Source: Bacteroidia bacterium (GTDB taxonomy: Bacteria > Bacteroidota > Bacteroidia > B-17B0 > Aurantibacillaceae). Taken from it: a stretch of 55,102 bases of DNA. The stretch's first letter is position 1; each line of letters opens with the position of its first letter. The notes below the pieces were generated by a model. The model saw only the letters and a program-made list of their open reading frames with translations, was not told the origin of the DNA and searched no databases. Both the position numbers and the translations under genes were made by a program. The stretch lies in contig JALHRL010000025.1 of the NCBI GenBank assembly GCA_022841465.1, positions 1-55,102 of the forward strand. Direction: 5' to 3'. Shown piece by piece: positions 8,680-17,352 of the stretch.

Positions 8680-9933
8680 TTAATCTTCAAATTCTGAAGC
8701 AAGTATTTTACGTACATCTGCAATTACTTCAGTTTCTATTCCTGTCCTTCTGTTTATTTCTTCATCATTTAACTCAAGAACAGATTTTGCGGTATCGCAT
8801 CCTATTGATTTTAATTTATCAATAACATCTGCTTCAATTTCATCTGCAAATTCGTCTAAGTCTACGTCCTCTGTATCAACATCAGAATCGCGGAAAACAT
8901 CAATATCATAACCGGTTAATTTACCTGCTAATTTAATGTTGTAACCTCCTTTTCCAATTGCTAAAGAAATTTGATCGGGCTTTAAAAACACATCGGCTTT
9001 TTTAGTATCCTCATCTATTTTAATAGTGGTTATTTTTGCCGGACTTAAAGCTCTTTGAATAAACAAGGTTGGGTTTGTTGTAAAATTAATTACATCAATA
9101 TTTTCGTTTTTTAATTCGCGAACAATTCCGTGAATACGAGAACCTTTCATACCAACGCAAGCTCCAACTGGGTCAATTCTGTCGTCGTAACTTTCTACAG
9201 CAATTTTTGCTCTTTCTCCCGGTTCTCTAACAACTTTTTTAATGGTTATTAGCCCGTCGAAAATTTCAGGAACTTCGTTTTCAAATAATCTTTCTAAAAA
9301 TGCCGGCGAAGTTCTAGAAACAATAATGGCCGGTGTGTTATTTTTCATTTCTACCTTAGCAACAACTGCTTTTAAAGTATCGCCTTTTTTAAAGAAATCG
9401 GAAGGTATTTGTTCTGATTTTGGAAGCAATAATTCATTTCCTTCATCATCCAGCAACATTATCTCTTTTTTCCAAACCTGATATACTTCGGCTGTAATAA
9501 TATCTCCTACCTTTTCTTTGTATTTATTATAAACCTCACTCTTTTCTAATTCAAGTATTTTTTGAACCAAATTTTGACGAACAGCCAATACTGCACGTCG
9601 GCCAAAATCTTCAAAATTTACTTTTTCAGAAACCTCTTCTCCAATTTCAAAATCAGGTTCTATTTTTTTTGCGTCTGTTACACTAATGTGTTTGTTCTCG
9701 TCGTAATCAAAAGAATCTTCGGCAAATTCATCATCTACAATTTCTCTGTTTTTGTAAATTTCAACATCTCCTTTATCCGGATTAACAATGATATCAAAGT
9801 TTTTATCTGAACCATATTTTTTAATTAACATGCTTCTAAAAACATCTTCAATAATGCTCATTAGTGTAGCACGATCAATGTTCTTGATTTCTTTAAATTC
9901 AGAAAACGATTCTATCAAATTTAAGGTTTCCAT
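8680..9933 (-). CDS. nusA: transcription termination/antitermination factor NusA
   Basis: 417 aa. NusA binds RNA polymerase and modulates pausing, intrinsic termination and antitermination. Order: N-terminal polymerase-binding domain (NLIESFSEFKEIKNI...), S1 domain (EVYQVWKKEIMLL... to VAKVEMKNNTPAIIVSR), KH1 (DPVGACVGMKGSRIHGIVREL) and KH2 (ISLAIGKGGYNIKLAGKLTGYDIDV), followed by an acidic C-terminal region with a helix-hairpin-helix-like end (KLKSIGCDTAKSVLELND). The E. coli-type double acidic repeats are absent, as is usual outside Proteobacteria. It starts 13 bp after the rimP stop, so the two genes are in one operon. Confidence 0.97.
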   Translation of the reverse strand: METLNLIESFSEFKEIKNIDRATLMSIIEDVFRSMLIKKYGSDKNFDIIVNPDKGDVEIYKNREIVDDEFAEDSFDYDENKHISVTDAKKIEPDFEIGEEVSEKVNFEDFGRRAVLAVRQNLVQKILELEKSEVYNKYKEKVGDIITAEVYQVWKKEIMLLDDEGNELLLPKSEQIPSDFFKKGDTLKAVVAKVEMKNNTPAIIVSRTSPAFLERLFENEVPEIFDGLITIKKVVREPGERAKIAVESYDDRIDPVGACVGMKGSRIHGIVRELKNENIDVINFTTNPTLFIQRALSPAKITTIKIDEDTKKADVFLKPDQISLAIGKGGYNIKLAGKLTGYDIDVFRDSDVDTEDVDLDEFADEIEADVIDKLKSIGCDTAKSVLELNDEEINRRTGIETEVIADVRKILASEFED

Positions 9934-9946
9934 GACTTCTTTTTTT

Positions 9947-10411
9947 TTAAAATTTAAGTTTGATTTTTGATTCTTTTATTTTATTAAACGGTATTTGTAC
10001 TCTTTTTTCAATATTTATTTTTCCTTTACCAACGGTTTTGTTTTCGCGCGAAACAAACTTTAAGGTTAATTCATCGTTATCAATACTTACCAATTCTCCT
10101 TCTGCCAAAGTATCGTCTAAAAGTAAAACAGTAAAATTTCTTCCGATGTGTTTGTTGTATTGCCTTTTTAAAATTAAAGGCGATGATGCACCGTGAGAAC
10201 TAACATCAAGCGCATAATCTTCTTCATCTCTATTTAAGTTTTTTTCTACAAATCTGCTCAAGCCAACACAATCAGCTATTGTTACAGGTGTATCTCCATC
10301 TATCAGTACTTCAATTTTATTACCCACGTTTACATTTACTTTGGTAATAAATTTATCGGTGCCTTCAAAATGTTGCTCAGCCAAACTAATTATTTGCTCT
10401 TTCGTAATCAA
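9947..10411 (-). CDS. rimP: ribosome maturation factor RimP
   Basis: 154 aa, needed for 30S subunit maturation. The N-terminal alpha/beta domain includes the conserved stretch TIADCVGLSRFVEKNLNRDEEDYALDVSSHGASSPL (typical family form is LDVSSPGLDRPL), followed by an SH3-like C-terminal domain (HIGRNFTVLLLDDTLAEGELVSIDNDELTLKF). The start must be TTG (10411-10409): the frame closes at a stop two codons upstream and there is no in-frame ATG. First gene of the operon with nusA and infB. A terminator-like hairpin ends about 9 nt before the start codon. Confidence 0.95.
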   Translation of the reverse strand: MITKEQIISLAEQHFEGTDKFITKVNVNVGNKIEVLIDGDTPVTIADCVGLSRFVEKNLNRDEEDYALDVSSHGASSPLILKRQYNKHIGRNFTVLLLDDTLAEGELVSIDNDELTLKFVSRENKTVGKGKINIEKRVQIPFNKIKESKIKLKF

Positions 10412-10420
10412 AATTTACTC

Positions 10421-10446
10421 AAAAAAAGAGGGGACTAACAGCCCCC
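10421..10446 (-). promoter_or_regulatory. terminator-like leader hairpin (putative NusA-responsive attenuator) of rimP-nusA-infB
   Basis: On the minus strand, GGGGGCT-GTT-AGTCCCC (10446-10430) forms a 7-bp GC-rich stem with one G-U pair and a 3-nt loop, followed by TC and seven T residues (10427-10421). This is a textbook intrinsic terminator shape. No gene on this strand lies upstream for it to terminate: the next gene upstream is divergent, at 10594. It lies between a -7 element (10482-10475) and the rimP start, so it can only act on this operon. On the plus strand the stem has an A-C mismatch, which supports minus-strand function. Confidence 0.65.
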
Positions 10447-10474
10447 ATCTTACATCTTTTATATTTTTCCTTTA

Positions 10475-10482
10475 CAAAAGTA
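10475..10482 (-). promoter_or_regulatory. -7 promoter element of the rimP-nusA-infB operon
   Basis: The minus strand reads TACTTTTG, a perfect match to the Bacteroidota -7 consensus TAnnTTTG. It lies 63 nt upstream of the rimP start. No convincing -33 TTG is seen at the expected spacing. The predicted leader of roughly 60 nt contains the attenuator-like hairpin. Confidence 0.55.
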
Positions 10483-10593
10483 AACATTTTTTAACTAATA
10501 AAAAAATAAATATTACTCAACCATTGGCCGTCTCAAACGTATATATATACAAGAAGGTGCGGCAGCACATTGTTTAACTTAAAACAAAGCGTT

Positions 10594-10887
10594 ATGGAAA
10601 ATATCAAATTGAGAGTAAAACCGGGAATAATAACTGTATTTCTGATACTCATTAGCAGCACGGCTTTTGCCGGTATAACAGAAAAGTTTAATAAATACAT
10701 TGGTAGCGAATTCACCAATTTAAGCGGATTATACATTATTTTGGGAGTATTTGCAGCCGGCTTAATTGGTAAGGTGTTTCATTACTTCTTTATTAGAGAA
10801 ACAGATGAGATGAAACATATTACAAATGTTAAAATTACTCCGCACAGGCCGCACAGACATAGAGGAGTAATTAAAAAAACTTCTTAA
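10594..10887 (+). CDS. small exported or inner-membrane protein, unknown function
   Basis: 97 aa from ATG 10594; an upstream in-frame TTG at 10570 would add 8 residues without benefit. Residues 1-26 look like a signal peptide (IITVFLILISSTAFA). A second hydrophobic helix spans ~46-66 (LSGLYIILGVFAAGLIGKVFHYFF), and the tail is very basic with a His/Arg/Pro cluster (HRPHRHRG), likely cytoplasmic. I do not recognise a family. It is monocistronic, divergent from the rimP operon and closed by its own terminator. Confidence 0.75.
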   Translation: MENIKLRVKPGIITVFLILISSTAFAGITEKFNKYIGSEFTNLSGLYIILGVFAAGLIGKVFHYFFIRETDEMKHITNVKITPHRPHRHRGVIKKTS

Positions 10888-10894
10888 CAAAAAG

Positions 10895-10918
10895 ACCGTC
10901 TCAAAGGCGGTTTTTTTT
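10895..10918 (+). terminator. intrinsic terminator after the small membrane protein
   Basis: Stem ACCGTC (10895-10900) pairs with GGCGGT (10906-10911) including one G-U pair, 5-nt loop, then seven or more T residues. Confidence 0.85.
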
Positions 10919-11003
10919 ATTCATAATCAAACAGTTAAATGGGTTTTCACACAATTTAAATCAACTAATTGTTAAAAAAACAAACCCATATTTTTCTTAA
11001 TAT

Positions 11004-11033
11004 TTTGTTTTGTAGTGGATATAGTTAATTTTG
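11004..11033 (+). promoter_or_regulatory. acpP-fabF promoter (Bacteroidota type)
   Basis: -33 TTTG at 11004-11007, an 18-nt spacer, and a perfect -7 TAATTTTG at 11026-11033. This matches the TTTG-N17..23-TAnnTTTG pattern known for this phylum. Predicted transcription start is about 11038, giving a leader of about 20 nt before acpP. Confidence 0.75.
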
Positions 11034-11057
11034 TGCCAAATTTTAAAACAAAGCAAA

Positions 11058-11297
11058 ATGTCAGACATTTCAAACAAAGTAAAATCAATCATCGTAGATA
11101 AATTAGGCGTTGATGAAAAAGAGGTAACCCCAACAGCTAGTTTTACAAATGACCTAGGTGCAGATTCATTAGATACTGTGGAACTTATCATGGAATTTGA
11201 AAAAGAATTCAATATTGCAATTCCTGATGAACAAGCTGAAAAAATCGGAACTGTAGGTGATGCAATCGCTTACATCGAAAACAACGCTAAAAATTAA
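11058..11297 (+). CDS. acpP: acyl carrier protein
   Basis: 79 aa, acidic. It carries growing acyl chains in type II fatty acid synthesis on a 4'-phosphopantetheine arm attached to Ser37 in the conserved motif [16 protein letters not shown] 11058 is chosen because it gives the family's usual N-terminus [12 protein letters not shown]; the upstream TTG at 11031 lies inside the promoter's -7 element. It is directly followed by fabF (6-bp gap), the standard pairing. Confidence 0.97.
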   Translation: MSDISNKVKSIIVDKLGVDEKEVTPTASFTNDLGADSLDTVELIMEFEKEFNIAIPDEQAEKIGTVGDAIAYIENNAKN

Positions 11298-11303
11298 TTT
11301 TAA

Positions 11304-12554
11304 ATGCAACTAAAACGTGTAGTAGTAACTGGCCTTGGCGCTGTTACTCCTTTAGGCAATAGTGTAAATGATTATTGGACTAACCTGATTAATGGTGTTA
11401 GTGGTGCTGCTCCTATTACACGTTTTGATGCATCTAAATTTAAAACTCGTTTTGCCTGTGAGGTAAAGGGTTTTAATCCGGAAGAATTTTTTGACAAAAA
11501 AGAAGCACGTAAACTTGATACTTATTCTTGGTATGGTATAGCTGCCAGCGTTCAGGCTGTAGCAGATAGCGGAATTGACAAAGAAGGGATTGATAAAAAC
11601 GAAATTGGAGTAATTTGGGGAAGTGGAATTGGCGGCTTAGATACATTTCAGGCAGAAACATTTGCTTTTGCAAAAGGAGATGGAACGCCCCGCTTTAATC
11701 CTTTTTTCATTCCAAAAATGATAGCTGATATTTGCAGCGGTCATATTTCAATTCGTTTTGGTTTTAGAGGCCCAAATTTTACAACCGTTTCTGCTTGCGC
11801 ATCTTCTACTAATGCCTTAATTGATGCTTTTAACTACATCCGCATGGGTAAAGCTATTGCCATTATTACCGGTGGAAGTGAAGCTGCAATTAATGAAAGC
11901 GGTGTAGGAGGATTTAATGCCGTACAGGCAATGAGTACTCGTAACGAGGATCCTAAAACCGGTTCAAGACCTTACGACAAAGACAGAGATGGATTTGTAC
12001 TAGGTGAAGGTGGAGCTGCCATTGTTTTAGAAGAATTAGAACACGCTCTAAAACGTGGAGCTAAAATTTATGGAGAAATTGTTGGTGGTGGAATGAGTGC
12101 CGATGCACACCACATTACTGCTCCACATCCAGAAGGATTAGGGGCAAAGTTGGTAATGCAACGCGCCTTATCTGATGCCGGAATGAAAGCAGAAGAAGTA
12201 AGTTACATAAATACACATGGTACCAGTACCCCATTAGGTGATGTGGCAGAGTTAAAAGCTATTAAAGAGGTTTTTGGTGAGCATGCTTATAAATTAAATA
12301 TTAGTTCAACCAAAAGCATGACAGGCCATTTACTTGGTGCCGCAGGTGCAATTGAAGCGGTTGCCACTATTTTGGCAGTTAAAAACAATATTGTACCTCC
12401 AACAATTAACGTTATTAATTTAGATCCGGAAATTGATCCGAATTTAAATCTTACTCCTAACAAAATGCAAGAACGCGAAGTGAATGTTGCAATAAGCAAT
12501 ACCTTTGGTTTTGGCGGGCATAATGCCGCATTTGTGGTTAAGAAATACAAATAA
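11304..12554 (+). CDS. fabF: 3-oxoacyl-ACP synthase II (KAS II)
   Basis: 416 aa. It condenses malonyl-ACP with acyl-ACP to elongate fatty acids. The catalytic Cys is Cys165 in VSACASSTNAL. The two active-site His lie in NTHGTSTPLGD (~305) and MTGHLLGAAGAIE (~341), with C-terminal NTFGFGGHN. Full length for the family. It follows acpP and precedes rnc (9-bp gap), an arrangement common in Bacteroidota. Confidence 0.98.
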   Translation: MQLKRVVVTGLGAVTPLGNSVNDYWTNLINGVSGAAPITRFDASKFKTRFACEVKGFNPEEFFDKKEARKLDTYSWYGIAASVQAVADSGIDKEGIDKNEIGVIWGSGIGGLDTFQAETFAFAKGDGTPRFNPFFIPKMIADICSGHISIRFGFRGPNFTTVSACASSTNALIDAFNYIRMGKAIAIITGGSEAAINESGVGGFNAVQAMSTRNEDPKTGSRPYDKDRDGFVLGEGGAAIVLEELEHALKRGAKIYGEIVGGGMSADAHHITAPHPEGLGAKLVMQRALSDAGMKAEEVSYINTHGTSTPLGDVAELKAIKEVFGEHAYKLNISSTKSMTGHLLGAAGAIEAVATILAVKNNIVPPTINVINLDPEIDPNLNLTPNKMQEREVNVAISNTFGFGGHNAAFVVKKYK

Positions 12555-12563
12555 ACTCCTACA

Positions 12564-13292
12564 TTGATTAAGCGGATAATACCCTTTATTGGTTTTAAAA
12601 CCGTTCCCGACAAAAAATTTATCGCAACACTTAAAGCAATTACCGGACAAACACCCGGTAACATAAATCTTTATAAGCAAGCCTTTATACACAGCAGTAA
12701 AACCCTGCATTCAAATAAAAACATTCCAAATAATGAACGCTTAGAGTTTTTAGGTGATGCAATACTTGGCGCTATTATTGGTGATTATTTATTTAAAAAA
12801 TACCCCAATAAGGACGAAGGATTTTTAACCAAAATAAGAAGTAAAATTGTTAATCGTCAACATCTGCACCAATTAGCAATTAAGTTTGGTTTAGATGCTT
12901 TACTTTTAAATAAACTTTCAGGTGCCGATAAAGTTAAATCCAGTGCCTACGGCGACGCCTTTGAGGCTTTAATTGGCGCTTTTTACCTAGACAAGGGCTT
13001 TGATAAAACGAAAAAGTTTGTACTTGATAAAATACTAAAATTTCATGTTGATGTGGAAGAATTAGTAAATGTAGAAACCGATTTTAAAAGTAAATTTCAA
13101 ATATATTGTCAAAAAAATAAATTACAGTTTTATTATAATGTTGTTGAAATCACCAATAATAAAACAGGAAAAACATACAAAGTGAATGCGGTTGCAAATG
13201 AAACTGAATACGCTTCTTTTGAACATTACAGTAAAAAGGTAGCTGAACAAAAAGCTGCAGAAATTGCATTAAGCGAAATAGAAAATGGCTAA
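12564..13292 (+). CDS. rnc: ribonuclease III
   Basis: 242 aa dsRNA endonuclease that processes rRNA and structured mRNAs. The catalytic domain carries the signature NERLEFLGDAIL (57-68), with further acidic residues at GDAFEALIGAFYLDKG (~130-145). A C-terminal dsRNA-binding domain follows (FKSKFQIYCQKNKLQFYYNVVE ... ASFEHYSKKVAEQKAAEIALSEIE). The start is TTG at 12564, since the family N-terminus (IKRIIPFIG) begins there and no in-frame ATG precedes the catalytic core. It overlaps the next gene by 8 bp. Confidence 0.96.
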   Translation: MIKRIIPFIGFKTVPDKKFIATLKAITGQTPGNINLYKQAFIHSSKTLHSNKNIPNNERLEFLGDAILGAIIGDYLFKKYPNKDEGFLTKIRSKIVNRQHLHQLAIKFGLDALLLNKLSGADKVKSSAYGDAFEALIGAFYLDKGFDKTKKFVLDKILKFHVDVEELVNVETDFKSKFQIYCQKNKLQFYYNVVEITNNKTGKTYKVNAVANETEYASFEHYSKKVAEQKAAEIALSEIENG

Positions 13293-13773
13293 GTATACTT
13301 TACATAACGATGAAAAGATTTATGACTTTGTTTTAATTGGCATTTCCAGTAATGAAAACCAATATGTAATTATAAACAATATAAACAGTAAACTAAATAT
13401 TGATTTGTTTTTACATGAAAACCTAAAACTTAGTCAAAAAAACCACGAAGTATTTGAATTCGCTATTTATAACTATAGTAACCAAGAAATGGGCTTGGAA
13501 TACTTTCTTGTTCCGAATAAAAGCAATTACAAAAGCACTATACAAAGTAAAACAGTTAATGACTTGTTTGCTAATACAGGCCAATCATTTGAGGAAACCG
13601 TTTTATTGATAAATGAACTACCACGTACCGATTACTTTCTTCTATTAAAAGGCGAAAGTGCTATACATGAGCAATACAATGTTTTTCAATTACTCAAAGA
13701 AATAGAAGTAATTAACCAGGTTCACGAAATTATTCCTGAAAAATTAAGTAGTAGAAATAACCTTATTTTTTAA
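13285..13773 (+). CDS. IPExxxVDY family protein
   Basis: 162 aa, unknown biochemical role, found next to rnc in Bacteroidota. Family hallmarks visible: the INELPRTDYFLLLKG segment, which corresponds to the name-giving (I/L)PExxxVDYF motif with Asp-Tyr-Phe kept, and the conserved C-terminal end RNNLIF. No signal peptide. It overlaps the end of rnc by 8 bp (ATGGCTAAG shared), so it is translated from the same mRNA. Confidence 0.85.
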   Translation: MAKYTLHNDEKIYDFVLIGISSNENQYVIINNINSKLNIDLFLHENLKLSQKNHEVFEFAIYNYSNQEMGLEYFLVPNKSNYKSTIQSKTVNDLFANTGQSFEETVLLINELPRTDYFLLLKGESAIHEQYNVFQLLKEIEVINQVHEIIPEKLSSRNNLIF

Positions 13774-13818
13774 GGCTATCATATTTAACTAAACAGCTCG
13801 TTTTTAATTAAAAAAACA

Positions 13819-13826
13819 TATATTTG
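13819..13826 (+). promoter_or_regulatory. -7 element upstream of the PorE-like gene
   Basis: TATATTTG, a perfect TAnnTTTG. It predicts a start near 13831 and a ~63-nt 5' UTR before the ATG at 13894. No clear -33 element. Confidence 0.55.
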
Positions 13827-13893
13827 TTAGTCTGCACCGTACTCTAAGCAATGTTCTATAAAATTTGTTGAACAATTAGGATAACAACTAACC

Positions 13894-16536
13894 ATGAAAA
13901 AACTTTTATTACTATTATTAACTTTTTACACATTTTCTTTTTGTGCTCAAACAAAACCCGGAGCAACTTATAAAGAATACATGTTAGAAGGCAATTATTT
14001 ATTTCTTGAAGAAAATTATCAATTGGCTTTACAAAATTATGAAGAAGCCTATGCTTTGGATTCTACAAATGTTTTATTAAATTATAACATGGGTGTTTGT
14101 TTATTAAATATTCCACTTAAAAAAAACAGAGCTGAATATCACCTAGAAAAAGCTGTTAAACGTGTTGATAAAAATTGTAACATAGACAATCCATTAGAAA
14201 AAACAGCACCACCTTTATCACACTACTTTTATGCATTGGCTTTACATTTAAATTACAGATTTGATGATGCTTTAGAACAATTAAATGTTTTTGAAAAATA
14301 TGTTAATGAAAAAGATAAAGAGTGGAAAAAATTATTAGCAAGGGAAAAGAAATCGTGTTTGTTCGGAAAAGATATTGTTAATGCCCCTTTAAACGTTCAA
14401 ATATCAAGCCTTGGAGATAGCATTAATAGCGAGTATCCCGACTACAGCCCTGTATTAAGCGGAGATGAACGTACCATTATTTACACCACACGAAGACCCA
14501 ATTCTACAGGTGGCTTAAAAAACGATGATGGTTCCTACAATGAAGATGTTGTGGTTTCTTACAAAGACAATACCGGAAATTGGTCATCACCCGTCCCTCT
14601 CTCTGCCAACATTAATGGGGTGGGCATGGAAGCCTCTATTAACTTAACACCCGATGGCCAAACATTAATTGTTTACCGCGATGGCGGAGATGGTATGGGT
14701 GGTAATATTTATTATTCCACTTTTGACGGAACGGACTGGACTCCCTTAAAAGAATTTGGCTCAGACGTAAATTCTAAATACTGGGAATCGCACGCATGCT
14801 TAAGTGCCGATGGTAATGTTTTAATTTTTGTTTCTGACAGGCCCGGAGGTTATGGCGGAAGAGATATATATCGCTGTGTTAAACTACCAACAGGTGATTG
14901 GAGTAAAGCATTAAACATGGGGTCTATAATAAATACCGAATACGATGAAGATGGTGCTTTTATTCATCCCGATGGTAAAACATTTTTCTTCACCTCTAAC
15001 GGCCACAATACAATAGGCGGTTTTGACATTATGTTTGCAACACTAGATGAAAACAATCAGTTCTCTGATGTTACTAACATGGGTTTTCCTATAAACACAA
15101 CTGACGATGACATTTTTTATGTTACATCACCCGATGGTAAACGCGGTTATTTTTCATCTGCTAAGGAGGGCGGTAGGGGTGATAAAGATCTTTACATGGT
15201 TACAATACCTCAAGCCAGAGAAAAAGCCTTAGCACTATTTAAAGGACAAATTATTCCGGCAGAAGGCGAAAGCTTACCAGAAGGGATGATTATTATAGTG
15301 AAAGATAAAGCAACAGATGAAATAGTAGGAACATATAGGCCTAAATCTGTTAACGGAACTTTTTCCACCATATTACCTCCCGGAAGAGAATACACTTTCT
15401 CTTACCAAGCCCCTGCAGGTGCAGAGTTTTATAGTGAAGATGTTTTTGTAAGTAGCGCTATATCTTATCAAGAAATTAAACGTGAAGTTTCTTTAGAGGC
15501 CGTTCAATTGTTAGGAAAAGTAAAAGCAAAGTCTAAAAATATTTTATTAAATGTAAATGTTTTAGAAAATCCGAAAACTAAAAAACCAATAGAAAATGCT
15601 ACCATTACCCTTACGGATAATGATGGTAATACTAAAAGTTTTACATCTAACGCCAGCGGTAAACACGATGATATTCATTTATTTGAAGAAAAAGAGTACA
15701 GTGTTGTTGCAGAAAAAGATGGTAAAAAAAGTGCCGTTGCTAAAGTAAGTACTAAGGGAATTCAACCACCAAAAACATTAAACCAATTATTATACGTAGA
15801 CAGTAAAGCTGTTTCAACCAACACCGTTGCGCTTGATGTTTTAGTTACAAACAAAAAGAAAAAACCAACGGCAAACGCAACCGTAATTGTTGTAGATGAA
15901 AATGGAAATAAATTTGAGGGAATTACAAATAGCTTAGGCTTAATTAGAAACATTCCCTTAGAAACAAACACTAAATACGAAGTATATGCAACTGAAGGCA
16001 ATAATATTTCTGAAAAAATTGGAATAAACACTGCTAATACTAAAGGAAAAATTGCAATTAAAAAATCACTTATTCTAATAGGTGAAGATGTTTCCATGGC
16101 TTCAACTAACAAGAATGATAAAAACGTAAATACCAATAAAAACAATTCAGTTAATGAAGAAATTAAAGTTCCTGAAGGAGAGTATATTTTCTACTTTAAA
16201 TACAACCGAAGTAAAATTGATGAAACGGAAGAAACCTGGACCAAGTTTATTGCTAAAGTTGCCGAATTAAGCAAAACCAAAAGTGTTAATGTGGAAGTAT
16301 TCTCTAGTGCCTCTAGTGTACCAACTAAAATTTACCGAAACAATAAACAGTTAGCTTCTGCTCGTGCAAAAAAAACTGCAGAGAAAATATCACTGGCAGT
16401 AGAAGCTGTTGGTGGTAACAAAGCAAATATTAATTTTAAACGAAAATCAAGGGTAAGTGGGCCAAGATATCGAGGCGATCATAGAAATCGTAAGAAGTAC
16501 GAACCACACCAATATGTAAAAGCAAAAGTATTTTAA
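13894..16536 (+). CDS. PorE-like outer-membrane-associated protein (TPR, PD40 propeller, CRD, OmpA-like)
   Basis: 880 aa. Signal peptide 1-19 (TFSFCAQ). TPR region ~25-150; PD40/WD-like beta-propeller ~165-440 with repeated motifs such as SGDERTIIYTTRR, LSADGNVLIFVSDRPGGYGGRDIY and HPDGKTFFFTSNGHNTIGGFDI; carboxypeptidase-regulatory/CNA-B-like beta domains ~450-760; and an OmpA_C-like end from ~770 (YIFYFKYNRSKID). This domain order is that of PorE, the peptidoglycan-anchoring component of the type IX secretion system. Bacteroidota encode several paralogues of this architecture, so true PorE identity is unproven. The OmpA end lacks a clear GHTD motif. Monocistronic, with its own terminator. 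Confidence 0.8.
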   Translation: MKKLLLLLLTFYTFSFCAQTKPGATYKEYMLEGNYLFLEENYQLALQNYEEAYALDSTNVLLNYNMGVCLLNIPLKKNRAEYHLEKAVKRVDKNCNIDNPLEKTAPPLSHYFYALALHLNYRFDDALEQLNVFEKYVNEKDKEWKKLLAREKKSCLFGKDIVNAPLNVQISSLGDSINSEYPDYSPVLSGDERTIIYTTRRPNSTGGLKNDDGSYNEDVVVSYKDNTGNWSSPVPLSANINGVGMEASINLTPDGQTLIVYRDGGDGMGGNIYYSTFDGTDWTPLKEFGSDVNSKYWESHACLSADGNVLIFVSDRPGGYGGRDIYRCVKLPTGDWSKALNMGSIINTEYDEDGAFIHPDGKTFFFTSNGHNTIGGFDIMFATLDENNQFSDVTNMGFPINTTDDDIFYVTSPDGKRGYFSSAKEGGRGDKDLYMVTIPQAREKALALFKGQIIPAEGESLPEGMIIIVKDKATDEIVGTYRPKSVNGTFSTILPPGREYTFSYQAPAGAEFYSEDVFVSSAISYQEIKREVSLEAVQLLGKVKAKSKNILLNVNVLENPKTKKPIENATITLTDNDGNTKSFTSNASGKHDDIHLFEEKEYSVVAEKDGKKSAVAKVSTKGIQPPKTLNQLLYVDSKAVSTNTVALDVLVTNKKKKPTANATVIVVDENGNKFEGITNSLGLIRNIPLETNTKYEVYATEGNNISEKIGINTANTKGKIAIKKSLILIGEDVSMASTNKNDKNVNTNKNNSVNEEIKVPEGEYIFYFKYNRSKIDETEETWTKFIAKVAELSKTKSVNVEVFSSASSVPTKIYRNNKQLASARAKKTAEKISLAVEAVGGNKANINFKRKSRVSGPRYRGDHRNRKKYEPHQYVKAKVF

Positions 16537-16540
16537 ACAA

Positions 16541-16570
16541 AAACACCGGAAAAATCTCCGGTGTTTTTGT
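16541..16570 (+). terminator. intrinsic terminator
   Basis: AAACACCGGA (16541-16550) pairs perfectly with TCCGGTGTTT (16557-16566) around a 6-nt loop, followed by a T-rich run. It closes the PorE-like gene. Confidence 0.9.
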
Positions 16571-16599
16571 TTTTATTAACTTCGTAGGCAATTTTATAA

Positions 16600-17349
16600 A
16601 TGTCACTAAATAAAAATATTGAACAATCTGACTGGTTTGTTAACTGGTTTGATTCACCTTATTACCACATCCTTTATAATAAACGCAATGATGAAGAAGC
16701 ATTGTTGTTTATTAAAAACCTATGCAACTTTTTACAACTCCCAAATAACTCATCATTACTAGATTTAGCATGTGGAAAAGGAAGGCACGCAATAACGCTT
16801 AACAAACTTGGTTACGAAGTAACGGGGGTAGATTTATCTTCAAACAGTATACAATATGCTAAACAGTTTGAAAACAACACTCTTAAATTTATTAAACACG
16901 ATATTAGAGAATTACTAATTGAAAATAAATTTGATGCAGTTTTTAATTTATTTACAAGCATTGGTTATTTTGAAAATGAAAATGACAATAGTAAGGTATT
17001 TGAAAACGTATATTCTTCCTTAAAAGATAAAGGTATTTTTGTAATAGATTTTTTTAATGCAAATTGTGTTATCAAAAACTTAAAACCAAACGAAACAAAA
17101 ACAATTGATGGAATTGAATTTAGTATTTCAAAAACAATACATAATAATAAGGTAATTAAAAATATTCAATTTTCTTATGAGAGAAAAAAACATGTTTTTG
17201 AAGAAAAAGTGTACTTATATAAAGAAGAGAACTTTCTTAGCTTTGCTAAAAATACCGGATTTAGCTTAATACAGGTTTTTGGTGATTATCAATTAAACCC
17301 ATTTGATATAAACAGTTCTGAAAGATTAATTTTAATATTTAAAAAATAA
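16600..17349 (+). CDS. class I SAM-dependent methyltransferase
   Basis: 249 aa. Motif I LLDLACGKGRHAITLNKLGYEVTGVDLS (~47-75) binds S-adenosylmethionine, and a second strand motif NKFDAVFNLFTSIGYF (~110-125) corresponds to motif II/III of this fold. No substrate-specific domain can be seen, so the target is unknown. A near-consensus -7 element (TAACTTCG, 16577-16584) lies upstream. It is 3 bp before the ZIP transporter gene and probably co-transcribed with it and priA. Confidence 0.9.
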   Translation: MSLNKNIEQSDWFVNWFDSPYYHILYNKRNDEEALLFIKNLCNFLQLPNNSSLLDLACGKGRHAITLNKLGYEVTGVDLSSNSIQYAKQFENNTLKFIKHDIRELLIENKFDAVFNLFTSIGYFENENDNSKVFENVYSSLKDKGIFVIDFFNANCVIKNLKPNETKTIDGIEFSISKTIHNNKVIKNIQFSYERKKHVFEEKVYLYKEENFLSFAKNTGFSLIQVFGDYQLNPFDINSSERLILIFKK

Positions 17350-17352
17350 GCA

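Noticed and set aside
10341-10577. 78-aa plus-strand ORF crossing the rimP leader
   Set aside because: It overlaps the start of rimP and the leader hairpin, has no promoter and no recognisable product.
12287-12710. Minus-strand ORFs of 125 and 88 aa at the fabF-rnc junction
   Set aside because: Shadows of two well-supported genes on the other strand.
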